Shown here one piece after another: positions 42,041 to 50,446 of a stretch of DNA of 64,000 bases. Source of the stretch: Kaistia dalseonensis (GTDB taxonomy: Bacteria > Pseudomonadota > Alphaproteobacteria > Rhizobiales > Kaistiaceae); the NCBI RefSeq assembly GCF_030814715.1, contig NZ_JAUSVO010000005.1, positions 310,001 through 374,000 on the forward strand, given 5' to 3'. The translations under genes and the position numbers were made by a program. The notes under the pieces were generated by a model. It was not told the origin of the DNA and did no database searches. It was given only the letters and a program-made list of their open reading frames with translations. The stretch's first letter is position 1. Each line of letters begins with the position of its first letter.

Positions 42041-43303
42041 TCAAATAGCCCGCGCCGCCGCCACGATGTCCGCCGCCGTCCGGAAGCTCTCCGGCTCGAG
42101 CAGGAAGCGCCGCGCGAGCTGGATCGATTTCGTCTCCAGCGGGGCGCGCTTCGCGTGGTCGGTGATCCGCTCGAAATCGGCGTTGTGGGCGAAGCCGAGG
42201 ATGCGGCGGATCGTCTTGACGCCGGCATAGGCGACGGCATCGCCGAAGATCTTGTCCAGGATCGCGCGGCGTTGGGTGGCCAGCGCCTGCTGGTCGGCCG
42301 GGCTGGTGAAGAGGCCGGCCGTATAGACATCGCCACGCGAGCCGGTCTCCAGCAGGGATAGGAAGCGGCTCTCGAACGCGTCCCAGAACACGGGCACCTG
42401 GTCGAGAACCCAGTCGGCCTGCGCGCGACGATCATCGGATGCGGAAGCATGGCCGGGCTGGGCGAAGAAGTTCATCACGAGATTGGCGATGAAGGCGCCG
42501 ACATCAAAGCCGATCGGCCCGACGAAGGAGAATTCGGGGTCCATGACGCGCGTGTCGGTCTCGGTGACCATCACCGAGCCGCTATGGAGATCACCATGGA
42601 TCAGCGCTTCGCCATTGGTCAGGAAACGCCAGCCCCAATCGGCGACCGTGGCCTTGAGCGCCGAGTCCGCCCGGAAGGTCCTGGCGAGGTCGTCGAGCTC
42701 GGGACTGGTCCAGCGATTGCGCGGCGAGGTGCTGAGCGGATCGGTAAAGACCACCTCGGCCGTGATGCGGATCAGCGAGGTGTTGCGGGCGAAGGTCGCG
42801 TTGAGCTCTGCCTTCTCCTCGATCGTCAGGCCAAAATCCGAGGTCGCGAAGCAGGCCCGCGCGGCATAGTCGCCGACATGGCGCGCAACATCAGGATAGC
42901 GCCTTCCTTCGATCAGGCCGCGCCGCAGGATGATATGCGGCGAGAGCTTCTCCATGACGAGCGCATAGAGGGCCGGCTCGTAATAATAGAAGTGCGGCGT
43001 CAGCCCCTCAACGTGTGGCCCTACGGCCCGGTAATAGGCCTGCTCGTAGAAGGCGCGGTCGAGCGGCAGCGGCCAGCTCTCGCCGGCGGCGCGCACATAG
43101 GGAAGAGACTGCTTCACGCAGAGCGAGCCGTCCGGCCCGTCGACGAGGAAGACCATATTGAGGTTTCCATCGCCCACTTCCTGCACGGCCCAACTCTCCG
43201 GCGAACCGCCGAGCCGGGCGCGCAGATCGGGCACGCCATCGAGAAAATCGAGGACCGTGCGTTCGTCGAGGGCGTGGTAACCGGCGGGCGTGGAAAGCGA
43301 CAT
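42041..43303 (-). CDS. mtnK: S-methyl-5-thioribose kinase
   Basis: Cytoplasmic kinase of 420 residues that phosphorylates 5-methylthioribose to its 1-phosphate in methionine salvage; some homologues also use 5-deoxyribose. Family motifs are VGDGNLNMVFLV near residue 43, the catalytic loop LIHGDLHSGSVMV near residue 233 and the metal motif VMDPEFSFVGPIGFDVG near residue 252. Full family length. AAGG precedes the ATG. It is downstream of a secreted protein and a CUT2 binding protein on the same strand. mtnB and mtnD are just beyond; mtnA and mtnC are not in the window. Confidence 0.94.
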   Translation of the reverse strand: MSLSTPAGYHALDERTVLDFLDGVPDLRARLGGSPESWAVQEVGDGNLNMVFLVDGPDGSLCVKQSLPYVRAAGESWPLPLDRAFYEQAYYRAVGPHVEGLTPHFYYYEPALYALVMEKLSPHIILRRGLIEGRRYPDVARHVGDYAARACFATSDFGLTIEEKAELNATFARNTSLIRITAEVVFTDPLSTSPRNRWTSPELDDLARTFRADSALKATVADWGWRFLTNGEALIHGDLHSGSVMVTETDTRVMDPEFSFVGPIGFDVGAFIANLVMNFFAQPGHASASDDRRAQADWVLDQVPVFWDAFESRFLSLLETGSRGDVYTAGLFTSPADQQALATQRRAILDKIFGDAVAYAGVKTIRRILGFAHNADFERITDHAKRAPLETKSIQLARRFLLEPESFRTAADIVAAARAI

Positions 43304-43406
43304 GGAACCTTGCTCATGCGAGCGGGAAAGGAATGCGGTAGCTTCAGATAGATGATCGGGCGCGCAGGCAGCAAGCCCACGCGCCCAAGGGATGGTCGGA
43401 TGAAGC

Positions 43407-44249
43407 CTATTTCCAGCCGTACTTGGCGGCGGCCTCGTCGATCAGCTTGGCATAATCGGCCTCGACCGCATCGAGCGCCTTGACGACATCGGAGCCTGCG
43501 CCGCCGAGACGGGCGATATAGCCATCGCCTGCCGGCTGCTTGTCCCAGTCATTATCGACGAAGCGTGCCGCCGCGGTGCCGGAATCGGCGACCTTCAGCT
43601 TCTGCGGCTCGAAGCTATCGGCGGCCTTCTGCAGGCCGGCGAGGAAGGCCGCATTATCGAGGCCGCTATAGGGCTTGCCGTCGGAATCGGTGACGTTCAG
43701 GAAGATCTGCTCGTCGCCAAAGGCCGTGTAGCCGCCGCCGAGACCCTTGTCGACCGATGCGGCCTTCTCGAAGAAGCTCTGCGCAAGAGCCGCATCGAGC
43801 TTGTCCTTCGGGAACTCGACCGTCACGAAGCCGGTCTTGCCGCTCGGATCGTCGAGGCGCGAGACGAGGACGCTGTACTGGCGGAAGACATAGCCGAGAC
43901 CGGCCGCGAACTTGTCGGCGGTCGCGTCGTCAATGTCGGCTTCGCTCTGCAGCGAGGCGTTGGTCTTCAGCAGATAGCCGCCCGGCGTCACTTCGCTCGC
44001 GAGCTTGGAAGCATCCACCCCGACCGCCGCCGCGATCTTCGGCACGATGGCGGTCAGCGCCTGCTCGGCAAAGGCCGCGCGCTCGGCATAGCCGGCATCC
44101 TTGAGCTTCGGCAGGTCGTATCCCGCCGAAGGCGTCGCCTCGTAGGAAATCAGCACGGGCTCGGCTGCATGGCCGATCGTGCTCGCCATCACGAAGAAAG
44201 CGGCCCCGAGGGCCGCTTTCGCAAATATGTTCCGCATGTGCAAGGTCAT
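43407..44249 (-). CDS. Secreted protein of unknown function in the methylthioribose cluster
   Basis: Predicted periplasmic protein of 280 residues (or 276 if Met5 is used). The signal peptide (FAKAALGAAFFVMAS, cleavage after GHA) is followed by a soluble domain with no motif I recognise. Landmarks are SYEATPSAGYDLPKL at the start, VFRQYSVLVSRLDDPSGKTG in the middle, a Gly-rich GKGLGGGYTAFG-like turn and an Ala/Glu-rich C-terminal helix (VEADYAKLIDEAAAKYGWK). Codon use is like its neighbours. It starts 16 nt after the binding-protein stop and precedes mtnK, so it is in the same operon. It may be an accessory ligand-binding or enzyme subunit. Confidence 0.7.
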   Translation of the reverse strand: MTLHMRNIFAKAALGAAFFVMASTIGHAAEPVLISYEATPSAGYDLPKLKDAGYAERAAFAEQALTAIVPKIAAAVGVDASKLASEVTPGGYLLKTNASLQSEADIDDATADKFAAGLGYVFRQYSVLVSRLDDPSGKTGFVTVEFPKDKLDAALAQSFFEKAASVDKGLGGGYTAFGDEQIFLNVTDSDGKPYSGLDNAAFLAGLQKAADSFEPQKLKVADSGTAAARFVDNDWDKQPAGDGYIARLGGAGSDVVKALDAVEADYAKLIDEAAAKYGWK

Positions 44250-44265
44250 TGCATGCCTTCTGTTA

Positions 44266-45315
44266 CTACTGGGTCGGAGCCGGGATCCACGGTGCCGTCG
44301 CCGCGTCGCTCTTGCCGAAGGCCGGGAGCTTGGCGTTCAGGTCCTCGACGGTCTTGATGCCATTGTCGCGCAGGTCCTTCTGCGTGATCAAGACCGGCTT
44401 CACGACGATGTTGTGGCCGGGATCCTCGCCGGCGATCAGCTTGGCGGCGGCGCGGACAGAGACGGCGCCGACCACGGCCGGATTGGTGGCAGCGGTGGCG
44501 ACCCAGGGGCTGCCCTCGGCGGCGATCTCGGTGATGTCGGCGGTCGAAACGTCGGCCGAATAGATCTTCACCTTGTCGGAAACGCCGATCTCGTCGGTCG
44601 CGAGCTTCACGCCGCGCGCGAATTCGTCATAAGGCGCGAAGACGACGGTGATGTCGGGATTGGCCTGGAAGGCGGCCTTGGTCTGGTCGGCGACGGAAGC
44701 GGCGGTGGTATCGTTGACCGCGCCCCAACGTGCCTTCTCGGCGATGCCCGGATTGGCCTTCTTGGTTTCTTCCCAGACCTCGTTGCGGCGGTCGAGCGGC
44801 GCGAAGCCGGCAACATAGACATAGCCGGCGTTGAACGAGGTGCCGTTGTCGGCGATCGCCTGTCCAAGTGCCGCCTTGGCGAGCTCATGGTCGGACTGCT
44901 CGACCTGCGGGATCGCGGGATTGCCGAGATCGACGTCGAAGGCGACGACCTTGATGCCGGCATCGAGAGCCTTCTGGGCGACGTCCTTCAGCGCTTCCGG
45001 CTGGCCGTGGTCGATGATGATCGCCTTGACGCCGAGATTGATCGCCTGCTCGACCTGCTCGCGCTGCGCTGCTGCGTCCTGGCGGCCGGAGAAGATCTGG
45101 AGGTCGATGCCGAGATCCTTAGCCTGCTTCTGCGCGCCGGCCTGATAGGCCTGGAAGAAGTCGCCAGCCGAGATGAAGGTGACCAGCGCGACCTTGACGC
45201 CGCCCTTGTCGAACGGCGCCGGCGCGCCGGCGATGCCCTCGGCGAAGGCCGGAGCGCCGACCAGCGCGCCCGAAAGGAACGCGGCCGCCGCGAGGCCGAG
45301 AATGGAACGCTTCAT
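44266..45315 (-). CDS. Sugar ABC transporter substrate-binding protein (CUT2), paralog 2
   Basis: Periplasmic binding protein of 349 residues, a close paralog of the protein at 36205: EGIAGAPAPFDKGGVKVAL after the signal peptide, IIIDHGQPEALKDVAQKALD, YVYVAGFAPLDRRNE and FAPYDEFARGVKLATDE all have direct counterparts. ATG 45315 has GGGGAGAA upstream and a Sec signal with APAFAEG cleavage. It heads the operon binding protein, secreted protein, mtnK, without its own ATPase or permease, so it probably uses the pair at 39080-41631. Methylthioribose is the likely ligand from the mtnK neighbour, by inference only. Confidence 0.92.
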   Translation of the reverse strand: MKRSILGLAAAAFLSGALVGAPAFAEGIAGAPAPFDKGGVKVALVTFISAGDFFQAYQAGAQKQAKDLGIDLQIFSGRQDAAAQREQVEQAINLGVKAIIIDHGQPEALKDVAQKALDAGIKVVAFDVDLGNPAIPQVEQSDHELAKAALGQAIADNGTSFNAGYVYVAGFAPLDRRNEVWEETKKANPGIAEKARWGAVNDTTAASVADQTKAAFQANPDITVVFAPYDEFARGVKLATDEIGVSDKVKIYSADVSTADITEIAAEGSPWVATAATNPAVVGAVSVRAAAKLIAGEDPGHNIVVKPVLITQKDLRDNGIKTVEDLNAKLPAFGKSDAATAPWIPAPTQ

Positions 45316-45565
45316 GTCTTGTTCTCCCCAGATCCCTCTTTGAGGCTGCGCTCGGGCCTTTGCGGCCGTCGTTCCTGCGCCTTGAAAGAGGTGAAGTCGC
45401 AATGGAATTTTGATACAGCGGCTCACGAGGCGTGTGGAACGAAGGATTTTCTCTTTCAGCGCGATGGATTGGGAAATTCTGCCTCCCGCAGGCCGGTCGG
45501 AGAAGCTTAGGACTCATGGGCGCGGGATGCGATCCCGCGAAGCCCGGATTTGACGGAGCGGCGCC

Positions 45566-46225
45566 TTGGCGCAGACGATACATTTGACAAGCGAGCAGGA
45601 CAGCGTGAGCGCACGGGCGGCGGCCGTCGGGGCCGTGATCGAGGCCGGGCGAACCGCATCGATCCGCCATTGGGTGCCGGCAACATCGGGCAATTTCTCG
45701 GTTCGCATCGATGCCGAGACCGTCGCGATCACGCGCTCCGGCGTCGACAAGGGCGATCTGAAGCCGGCCGACATCCTGATCCAGCCGCTGGAGCAGCCGC
45801 TCTTGCCCGGCTCCTCGGCGGAAGCGGAGTTGCATACGGCGCTCTACCGGAAACATCCGGCGATCGGTGCGATATTCCACGTGCACAGCCCGGCGGCGAC
45901 CGTGTTCTCACGCCTTGCCGTGTCGACCGACAGCCTGACGCTGACCGGCTGGGAACTGCAGAAGGCACTGTCGGGCGTCAAGACGCATGAGGCGATCGTC
46001 GACGTCCCGGTCTTCGCCAATGACCAGGATATCGGCGCCTTGTCGCGACGTGTCGACGCGCGCTTGTCGCGTGCGGTCGACGGCGCCATCTCTGCACCGG
46101 GATATCTTCTGGCCGGACACGGCCTTTATGCCTGGGGCGCCTCGCCGGCCGAGGCCGCCCGCCATCTCGAAGCGCTCGAAACGCTGTTCGAATTCGAGCT
46201 TTCCTACAGGAGGTTCACGCCATGA
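45566..46225 (+). CDS. mtnB: Methylthioribulose-1-phosphate dehydratase
   Basis: Class-II-aldolase-fold dehydratase of 219 residues, converting 5-methylthioribulose-1-phosphate to the 2,3-diketo compound in methionine salvage. The zinc site is visible as HVH in GAIFHVHSPAATVFS near residue 110 and the later His in LLAGHGLYAWG near residue 190; WVPATSGNFSVR near residue 37 is the phosphate-binding region. The start is probably TTG 45566 with GGAG 9 nt upstream; GTG 45605 is an alternative. It overlaps mtnD by 4 nt and is divergent from the binding protein/mtnK operon. Confidence 0.93.
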   Translation: MAQTIHLTSEQDSVSARAAAVGAVIEAGRTASIRHWVPATSGNFSVRIDAETVAITRSGVDKGDLKPADILIQPLEQPLLPGSSAEAELHTALYRKHPAIGAIFHVHSPAATVFSRLAVSTDSLTLTGWELQKALSGVKTHEAIVDVPVFANDQDIGALSRRVDARLSRAVDGAISAPGYLLAGHGLYAWGASPAEAARHLEALETLFEFELSYRRFTP

Positions 46226-46779
46226 CGACGCTGACGATCTATCCCGACAAGGACCCCGCCCATCCCGACGTCGTGACGAGCGACCCGGCCGAGATCACCG
46301 CGCTGCTCGATAAGGTCGGCGTTCATTACGAGCGCTGGAAGGCCGACGCCGTGCTGGCGCCCGATGCCAGCCATGCCGACATTCTCGCCGCCTACAAGAC
46401 CGAGATCGATCGCCTGTCGAGCGCCGCCGGCTACCAGAGCGTCGACGTGATCCGCATCACGCCGGATAATCCCAACAAGGACGCACTCCGCACCAAGTTT
46501 CTCGACGAGCACACGCATGACGAGGACGAGGTCCGTTTCTTCGTCGAAGGCTCGGGCGCGTTCTATCTGCATCTCGGCGACAAGGTCTACCAGGTCGTCT
46601 GCACGCGCGACGACCTGCTCTCGGTCCCGGCCGGTACGCTGCATTGGTTCGACATGGGTCCGGAGCCTTTCTTCACGGCGGTCCGCCTCTTCATCTCGCC
46701 CGATGGCTGGGTTGCGAACTTCACCGGCGACAAGATCTCGTCCAGCATTCCCCGCTTCGGCGAGAAGGTCGCGGCGTAA
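46222..46779 (+). CDS. mtnD: Acireductone dioxygenase
   Basis: Metal-dependent cupin of 185 residues that oxidises acireductone to 2-oxo-4-methylthiobutyrate and formate in the last oxidative step of methionine salvage. All four metal ligands are present: His97, His99 and Glu103 in EHTHDEDEVRF, and His141 in PAGTLHWFDMG. Length is normal. It overlaps mtnB through ATGA. The enolase/phosphatase MtnC that should act between MtnB and MtnD is not encoded in this window. Confidence 0.95.
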   Translation: MTTLTIYPDKDPAHPDVVTSDPAEITALLDKVGVHYERWKADAVLAPDASHADILAAYKTEIDRLSSAAGYQSVDVIRITPDNPNKDALRTKFLDEHTHDEDEVRFFVEGSGAFYLHLGDKVYQVVCTRDDLLSVPAGTLHWFDMGPEPFFTAVRLFISPDGWVANFTGDKISSSIPRFGEKVAA

Positions 46780-46799
46780 CGCCACCGGCCCAGACGGAC

Positions 46800-46830
46800 C
46801 GCCCTCTCCCCGGCAACCGGAGAGAGGGCG
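46800..46830 (+). terminator. Strong hairpin after mtnD
   Basis: CGCCCTCTCCCCGG (46800-46813) pairs with CCGGAGAGAGGGCG (46817-46830) with one mismatch and a CAA loop. It starts 20 nt after the mtnD stop. No T-run follows, so it may stabilise the 3' end or terminate weakly. Confidence 0.55.
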
Positions 46831-46985
46831 ATGCGGGCTAGGGACGACGGTCATTCGATCGGCGCGGGCGTCATGCCAGCCGCCAAACCGAACATTTCGA
46901 GGCGCATTGCCGACAAACGCGGCTTGCGCCCCGGTGAAATCATGCGAATCTGGCGGCCCTTTTCAGAGCCGATCCGGATTTCCGC

Positions 46986-48329
46986 ATGACACGACAGCTT
47001 CTCCACAGCGCCACGATCCTGACCGTCGATCCGCACGACCGGGTCATCGAGAATGGATGGCTTGTGATCGAGGACGATCGGATCGGCGCGATCGGCGGCG
47101 CGGCAGACCAGCCCTCACCGGCCGGTTTCGACAGCGTGACGGATCTGTCCGGGCATCTGCTCATGCCGGGTCTCGTCAATGCGCATACGCACAGCGCGAT
47201 GGTGCTGTTTCGCGGCCATGCCGAGGGCCACAGCCTCCTCACCATGGAGGGCTGGTACAATACGATTCGCGAGCCTGAGCTCGCCATGATCGCCGAGGAT
47301 ATGGCGCCGGCCGTGGCGCTTTCCTGCGCCGAAATGGTGCTTTCCGGCACGACGACCTTCTGCGACCAGTATTTCTTCGCCGAGGAGATCGCCGCAGCGG
47401 CGGCCCGGGCCGGCATTCGTGCCGTCATCGCCTATGGCATCGTCCAGCTCGGCGACGAGGTGCGCGGCGACGAGGAACTCGCCAAGGCCTCGGCCTTCGT
47501 CGAGGGCCAGCGCTCGGCTGATGGCCGCATCATTCCCTGGTTCGGGCCACATGCGCCCTATGTCGATAATTCCGAGGCGCTGCTGCTCAAAGAAGTAGCA
47601 GTCGCAAACCGGCTCGGCTGCGGCATCCACCTGCATATGGCCTGCGGTCCCGAGGACAATGTCGATACGCTCGCCCGCTATGGCACGACGGCTTCCGTCG
47701 CGCTCGAAAAGGCGGGCTTCTTCAATGGCCGCATCCACGCCGCCCACTGCCTCGATCTCTCCGACGAAGACATTGCGGTGTTCGCGCGGGCGGAGGCCGC
47801 CTCGGTCGCCCATTGCGCCTCGGCCGGGCTTCGCTCCGGCCGCGAGGCGATCTGCCCCGTCGTGCCGCTGAGGCAGGCGGGCGTCACCGTCGCGCTCGGC
47901 ACCGACAATGTCGCAGCCAACAACAGCTATGACATGGTCTCGGAAATGCGCGTGGCGGGCCTCGTCGCCTCGCATCGCGAGGGCCGTGCCCAGCCGATTT
48001 CCTCGCGCGAACTCGTCCGCATGGCGACCATTGAAGGCGCCCGGGCGCTCGGGCTCGACCATGAGATCGGCAGCATCGAAATCGGCAAGGCGGCGGACCT
48101 GGCGGCGATCGACATATCGGGGCCGGGCTATTCGACGACGCCCGATGTCGCGACGCTGCTCGTCTATTCGGGCTCCGGCCGCGACACGCGCCATGTCTGG
48201 GTCGCCGGCGAGCAACTCGTCAGGGACCGCGCGCTGACGCGCCGGCCCTTTGCCGATATCCGTGCCGATTACAACGTCGGCTACCGCACCTTCTGGGAGC
48301 GGGTCGCACTCACCAGGAAGGTCGCCTGA
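46986..48329 (+). CDS. Amidohydrolase, MTA/SAH deaminase-like (AtzA/TrzN-type)
   Basis: Metal-dependent deaminase of 447 residues. The HxH motif is at His67/His69 (LVNAHTHS), with GTTTFCDQYFF near 120, HLHMACGPED near 215, AAHCLDLSDEDI near 250 and ALGTDNVAANN near 303. Overall layout fits 5-methylthioadenosine/S-adenosylhomocysteine deaminases. However, the usual acidic Glu pair after the second His motif (HxAET type) is replaced by ACGPED, so the substrate could be another amino-purine, cytosine or triazine. It is followed 1 nt later by a nucleoside hydrolase, which supports a nucleoside substrate such as MTA. Confidence 0.78.
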   Translation: MTRQLLHSATILTVDPHDRVIENGWLVIEDDRIGAIGGAADQPSPAGFDSVTDLSGHLLMPGLVNAHTHSAMVLFRGHAEGHSLLTMEGWYNTIREPELAMIAEDMAPAVALSCAEMVLSGTTTFCDQYFFAEEIAAAAARAGIRAVIAYGIVQLGDEVRGDEELAKASAFVEGQRSADGRIIPWFGPHAPYVDNSEALLLKEVAVANRLGCGIHLHMACGPEDNVDTLARYGTTASVALEKAGFFNGRIHAAHCLDLSDEDIAVFARAEAASVAHCASAGLRSGREAICPVVPLRQAGVTVALGTDNVAANNSYDMVSEMRVAGLVASHREGRAQPISSRELVRMATIEGARALGLDHEIGSIEIGKAADLAAIDISGPGYSTTPDVATLLVYSGSGRDTRHVWVAGEQLVRDRALTRRPFADIRADYNVGYRTFWERVALTRKVA

Positions 48330-48330
48330 C

Positions 48331-49287
48331 ATGACACGCAAGCTTCTCGTCGATACGGATGGCGGCACGGACGACGCGCTCGCCCTCGCTTTGCTGGCAG
48401 CATCCGGCCGCGCGCCCGATTATGTCACCACGGTCTTCGGCAATGTCTCGCTCGCGCAGGCCACGGACAATATACTGGCGACGCTTTCGGTGCTCGATGT
48501 CAATGCGCCGGTCCATGCCGGGGCCGATCGCCCGCTTCTTGGCGAAGCGATCAACGCCACCGAATTCCATGGCGAGGACGGGCTCGGCGGCGCGCCACGC
48601 CCGTCCCGGATCGCCAGCATCGTTTCGCATAATGGTGTCGGCTTCCTGATCGAGACGCTGCGCGATGCCGTCAAGGCGGATGCGCCGATCGACATATTGG
48701 CGCTCGGCCCGCTCACCAATCTGGCGCTCGCCTTCCGCTCCGAGCCCCGCCTCATCGCCGGCATCGGTACGCTCTTCATCATGGGCGGCACGGTGTGGGG
48801 GCGCGGCAACGTGACCGGCGCGGCCGAATTCAACATACTGGCCGATCCAGAAGCGGCGGGGGTCGTGCTCGGCGAGGCCCTGGATACCGTGCTGGTACCC
48901 TGGGAGCCTTGCATCGACGCCGCGATCGCCGGGGCCGATCTGGACGCGCTGTTCAGCCGGGCCGGTGCCGGGCCGCGCCGCGATTTCTTGGAGGCCCTCG
49001 TCAATCAGCATCGTCGCGTCAGCATTGCCTATGGCGAAGGCGACAGGCTGGCGCCGGCCGATCCGCTGGCGGCGGCGGTCCTGCTCGACCGCGCGATCGC
49101 GACCGGCTCGGTCAAGGCGGGCGTCGCCGTCGAATGCGGCGGACGCTATGCGCGCGGCGCGACCATTCTGGACCTGCCGGGGAAATGGGGCCTGCCGCCG
49201 CTGGAGACCGTGGAGACGGTCGACGCCGCGCGCTTCCAGGCCCTGTTCGAGGGCGCGATCGAGCGGCTCTGCTCCGCCACCGATTGA
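48331..49287 (+). CDS. Nucleoside hydrolase (IUNH family), copy 3
   Basis: N-ribohydrolase of 318 residues. The metal cluster is VDTDGGTDDALAL (Asp8, Asp10, Asp14, Asp15), with LGPLTNLALAF and IMGGTVWGRG in the middle and FNILADPEAAGVVL after. ATG 48331 follows the deaminase stop directly; the open frame upstream is inside the deaminase gene. The active site lies close to a variant Gly-Gly-Thr turn instead of Pro-Gly. Coupled to an MTA-deaminase-like gene and near mtnK/mtnB/mtnD, it could hydrolyse 5-methylthioinosine to methylthioribose and hypoxanthine. Inosine or another purine nucleoside is the simpler alternative. Confidence 0.9.
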   Translation: MTRKLLVDTDGGTDDALALALLAASGRAPDYVTTVFGNVSLAQATDNILATLSVLDVNAPVHAGADRPLLGEAINATEFHGEDGLGGAPRPSRIASIVSHNGVGFLIETLRDAVKADAPIDILALGPLTNLALAFRSEPRLIAGIGTLFIMGGTVWGRGNVTGAAEFNILADPEAAGVVLGEALDTVLVPWEPCIDAAIAGADLDALFSRAGAGPRRDFLEALVNQHRRVSIAYGEGDRLAPADPLAAAVLLDRAIATGSVKAGVAVECGGRYARGATILDLPGKWGLPPLETVETVDAARFQALFEGAIERLCSATD

Positions 49288-49333
49288 GCATTCCGAAAGC
49301 GTGCATACTGAGCCGGCTGCCCGCAATTTGCGC

Positions 49334-49385
49334 TTGCGACATTTCGGGGCGAGGCTATTGTCCATGATCATGTAAAGCGCTTTAC
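49334..49385 (+). promoter_or_regulatory. LacI-family operator and promoter of the regulator gene
   Basis: GTAAAGCGCTTTAC (49372-49385) is a perfect 14-bp palindrome of the LacI/GalR type (central CG). TTGCGA (49334-49339) and TATTGT (49356-49361) are a plausible promoter with 16-nt spacing, which puts the operator over the transcription start, 17 nt before the regulator's ATG. This indicates autoregulation. Confidence 0.78.
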
Positions 49386-49402
49386 CAATCGCTCGAGGCC
49401 CG

Positions 49403-50425
49403 ATGGTCAGCCACAGGAAAATCGCGACCTTGAGGGATGTGGCCGAGGCGACCAATCTCTCCGTGGCCACGGTGTCGCGCCATATCAACGGCTCCATCAA
49501 GCTGCCGCGCGACACGATGGAGCGAATCGACAGCGCGATCCAGCGACTGAACTACCGGCCCAATCCGCATGCGCGCAGCCTCAGCCTCGGCCGGACGGAA
49601 TCGATCGGCGTCGTCATCCCCGATATTGCAAACCCCTTCTTCGCCCGTCTCGCGGCGGCGGTGGAGCGCGCCGCGGCCGCCTATGGGCTCGGCGTCATGC
49701 TGTGCGCGACGCTGAACCAGAAGGAACGCGAACTCGACTATCTGCAGCGCCTCGCCCGCAACCATGTCGACGGGCTGATCTTCGTGACCAACCGGGTGGA
49801 TGACGGCGAGGTCGCCCGCGCGATCAATGCCGCAAAGGCCGTGGTCGTCATGGACGAGGACGTGGACGGCACGACGGCCTCGAAAATCTTCGCCGACAAT
49901 GAGCGCGGCGGCGCGCTCGCCGCGCGGCACCTGATCGCGGCGGGACATCGGCGCATGGCCTATCTGGGCGGCGCCGCATCGCTGATGAGCACGCGCGAGC
50001 GGCTCCGCGGCTTCCAGTCGGCAATCGACGAGGCAGGGCTCGACCCCGCCCTGACCGCCGGATTCTTCGGCAGCTACACGATCGCCCATGGGCTGGAGGC
50101 GGCGCGCGCCATGCTGGATGCGCCCGAGCCGCCCACCGCAGTCTTTGCCGCCAGTGACGAGATCGCGCTCGGCGTCCTGACGGTCTGCCGCGATCGCGGC
50201 ATCCGCATCGGCCGCGACCTGTCGCTGGTCGCCTTTGACGATGTCGGGCCGCTCGATCTCTTCGACCCGCCTTTGACCGCCATTCGCCAGGACGTCGATT
50301 CGATGGGCTGGCAGAGCGTCGTGCGCATGCTCGACGCGATCAAGGGCGAAGACCACCAGGCCGCGCCGCAGCGCGTTCCGGTCGAACTCATCGTGCGCGC
50401 CTCCGTCGGCCCGCCGGTCCGTTGA
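49403..50425 (+). CDS. LacI family transcriptional regulator
   Basis: Repressor of 340 residues. The N-terminal LacI helix-turn-helix and hinge (TLRDVAEATNLSVATVSRHI, then RLNYRPNPHARSL) is followed by a periplasmic-binding-protein-like effector domain: GVVIPDIANPFFARL, DGLIFVTNRVDDG, HRRMAYLGGAASL, AVFAASDEIALGVL and LVAFDDVGPLDLF. A perfect operator lies just upstream of its own start, and an 11/14 match lies in front of the BMP importer operon at 52300. It therefore probably represses that importer and itself in response to a nucleoside or ribose-like effector. Confidence 0.93.
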   Translation: MVSHRKIATLRDVAEATNLSVATVSRHINGSIKLPRDTMERIDSAIQRLNYRPNPHARSLSLGRTESIGVVIPDIANPFFARLAAAVERAAAAYGLGVMLCATLNQKERELDYLQRLARNHVDGLIFVTNRVDDGEVARAINAAKAVVVMDEDVDGTTASKIFADNERGGALAARHLIAAGHRRMAYLGGAASLMSTRERLRGFQSAIDEAGLDPALTAGFFGSYTIAHGLEAARAMLDAPEPPTAVFAASDEIALGVLTVCRDRGIRIGRDLSLVAFDDVGPLDLFDPPLTAIRQDVDSMGWQSVVRMLDAIKGEDHQAAPQRVPVELIVRASVGPPVR

Positions 50426-50446
50426 CGTCAATCGAGGAAACACACC

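Noticed and set aside
36049-45420. A shared TGGAATTT element upstream of the two paralogous binding-protein genes
   Set aside because: The match is only about 8 bases in different relative orientation and distance. It is too weak to claim as a common operator.
45316-45565. Possible SAM riboswitch upstream of mtnB or the binding protein/mtnK operon
   Set aside because: I looked for SAM-II-like and SAM-I-like conserved cores on both strands and saw none. A covariance-model search would be needed to exclude a divergent one.
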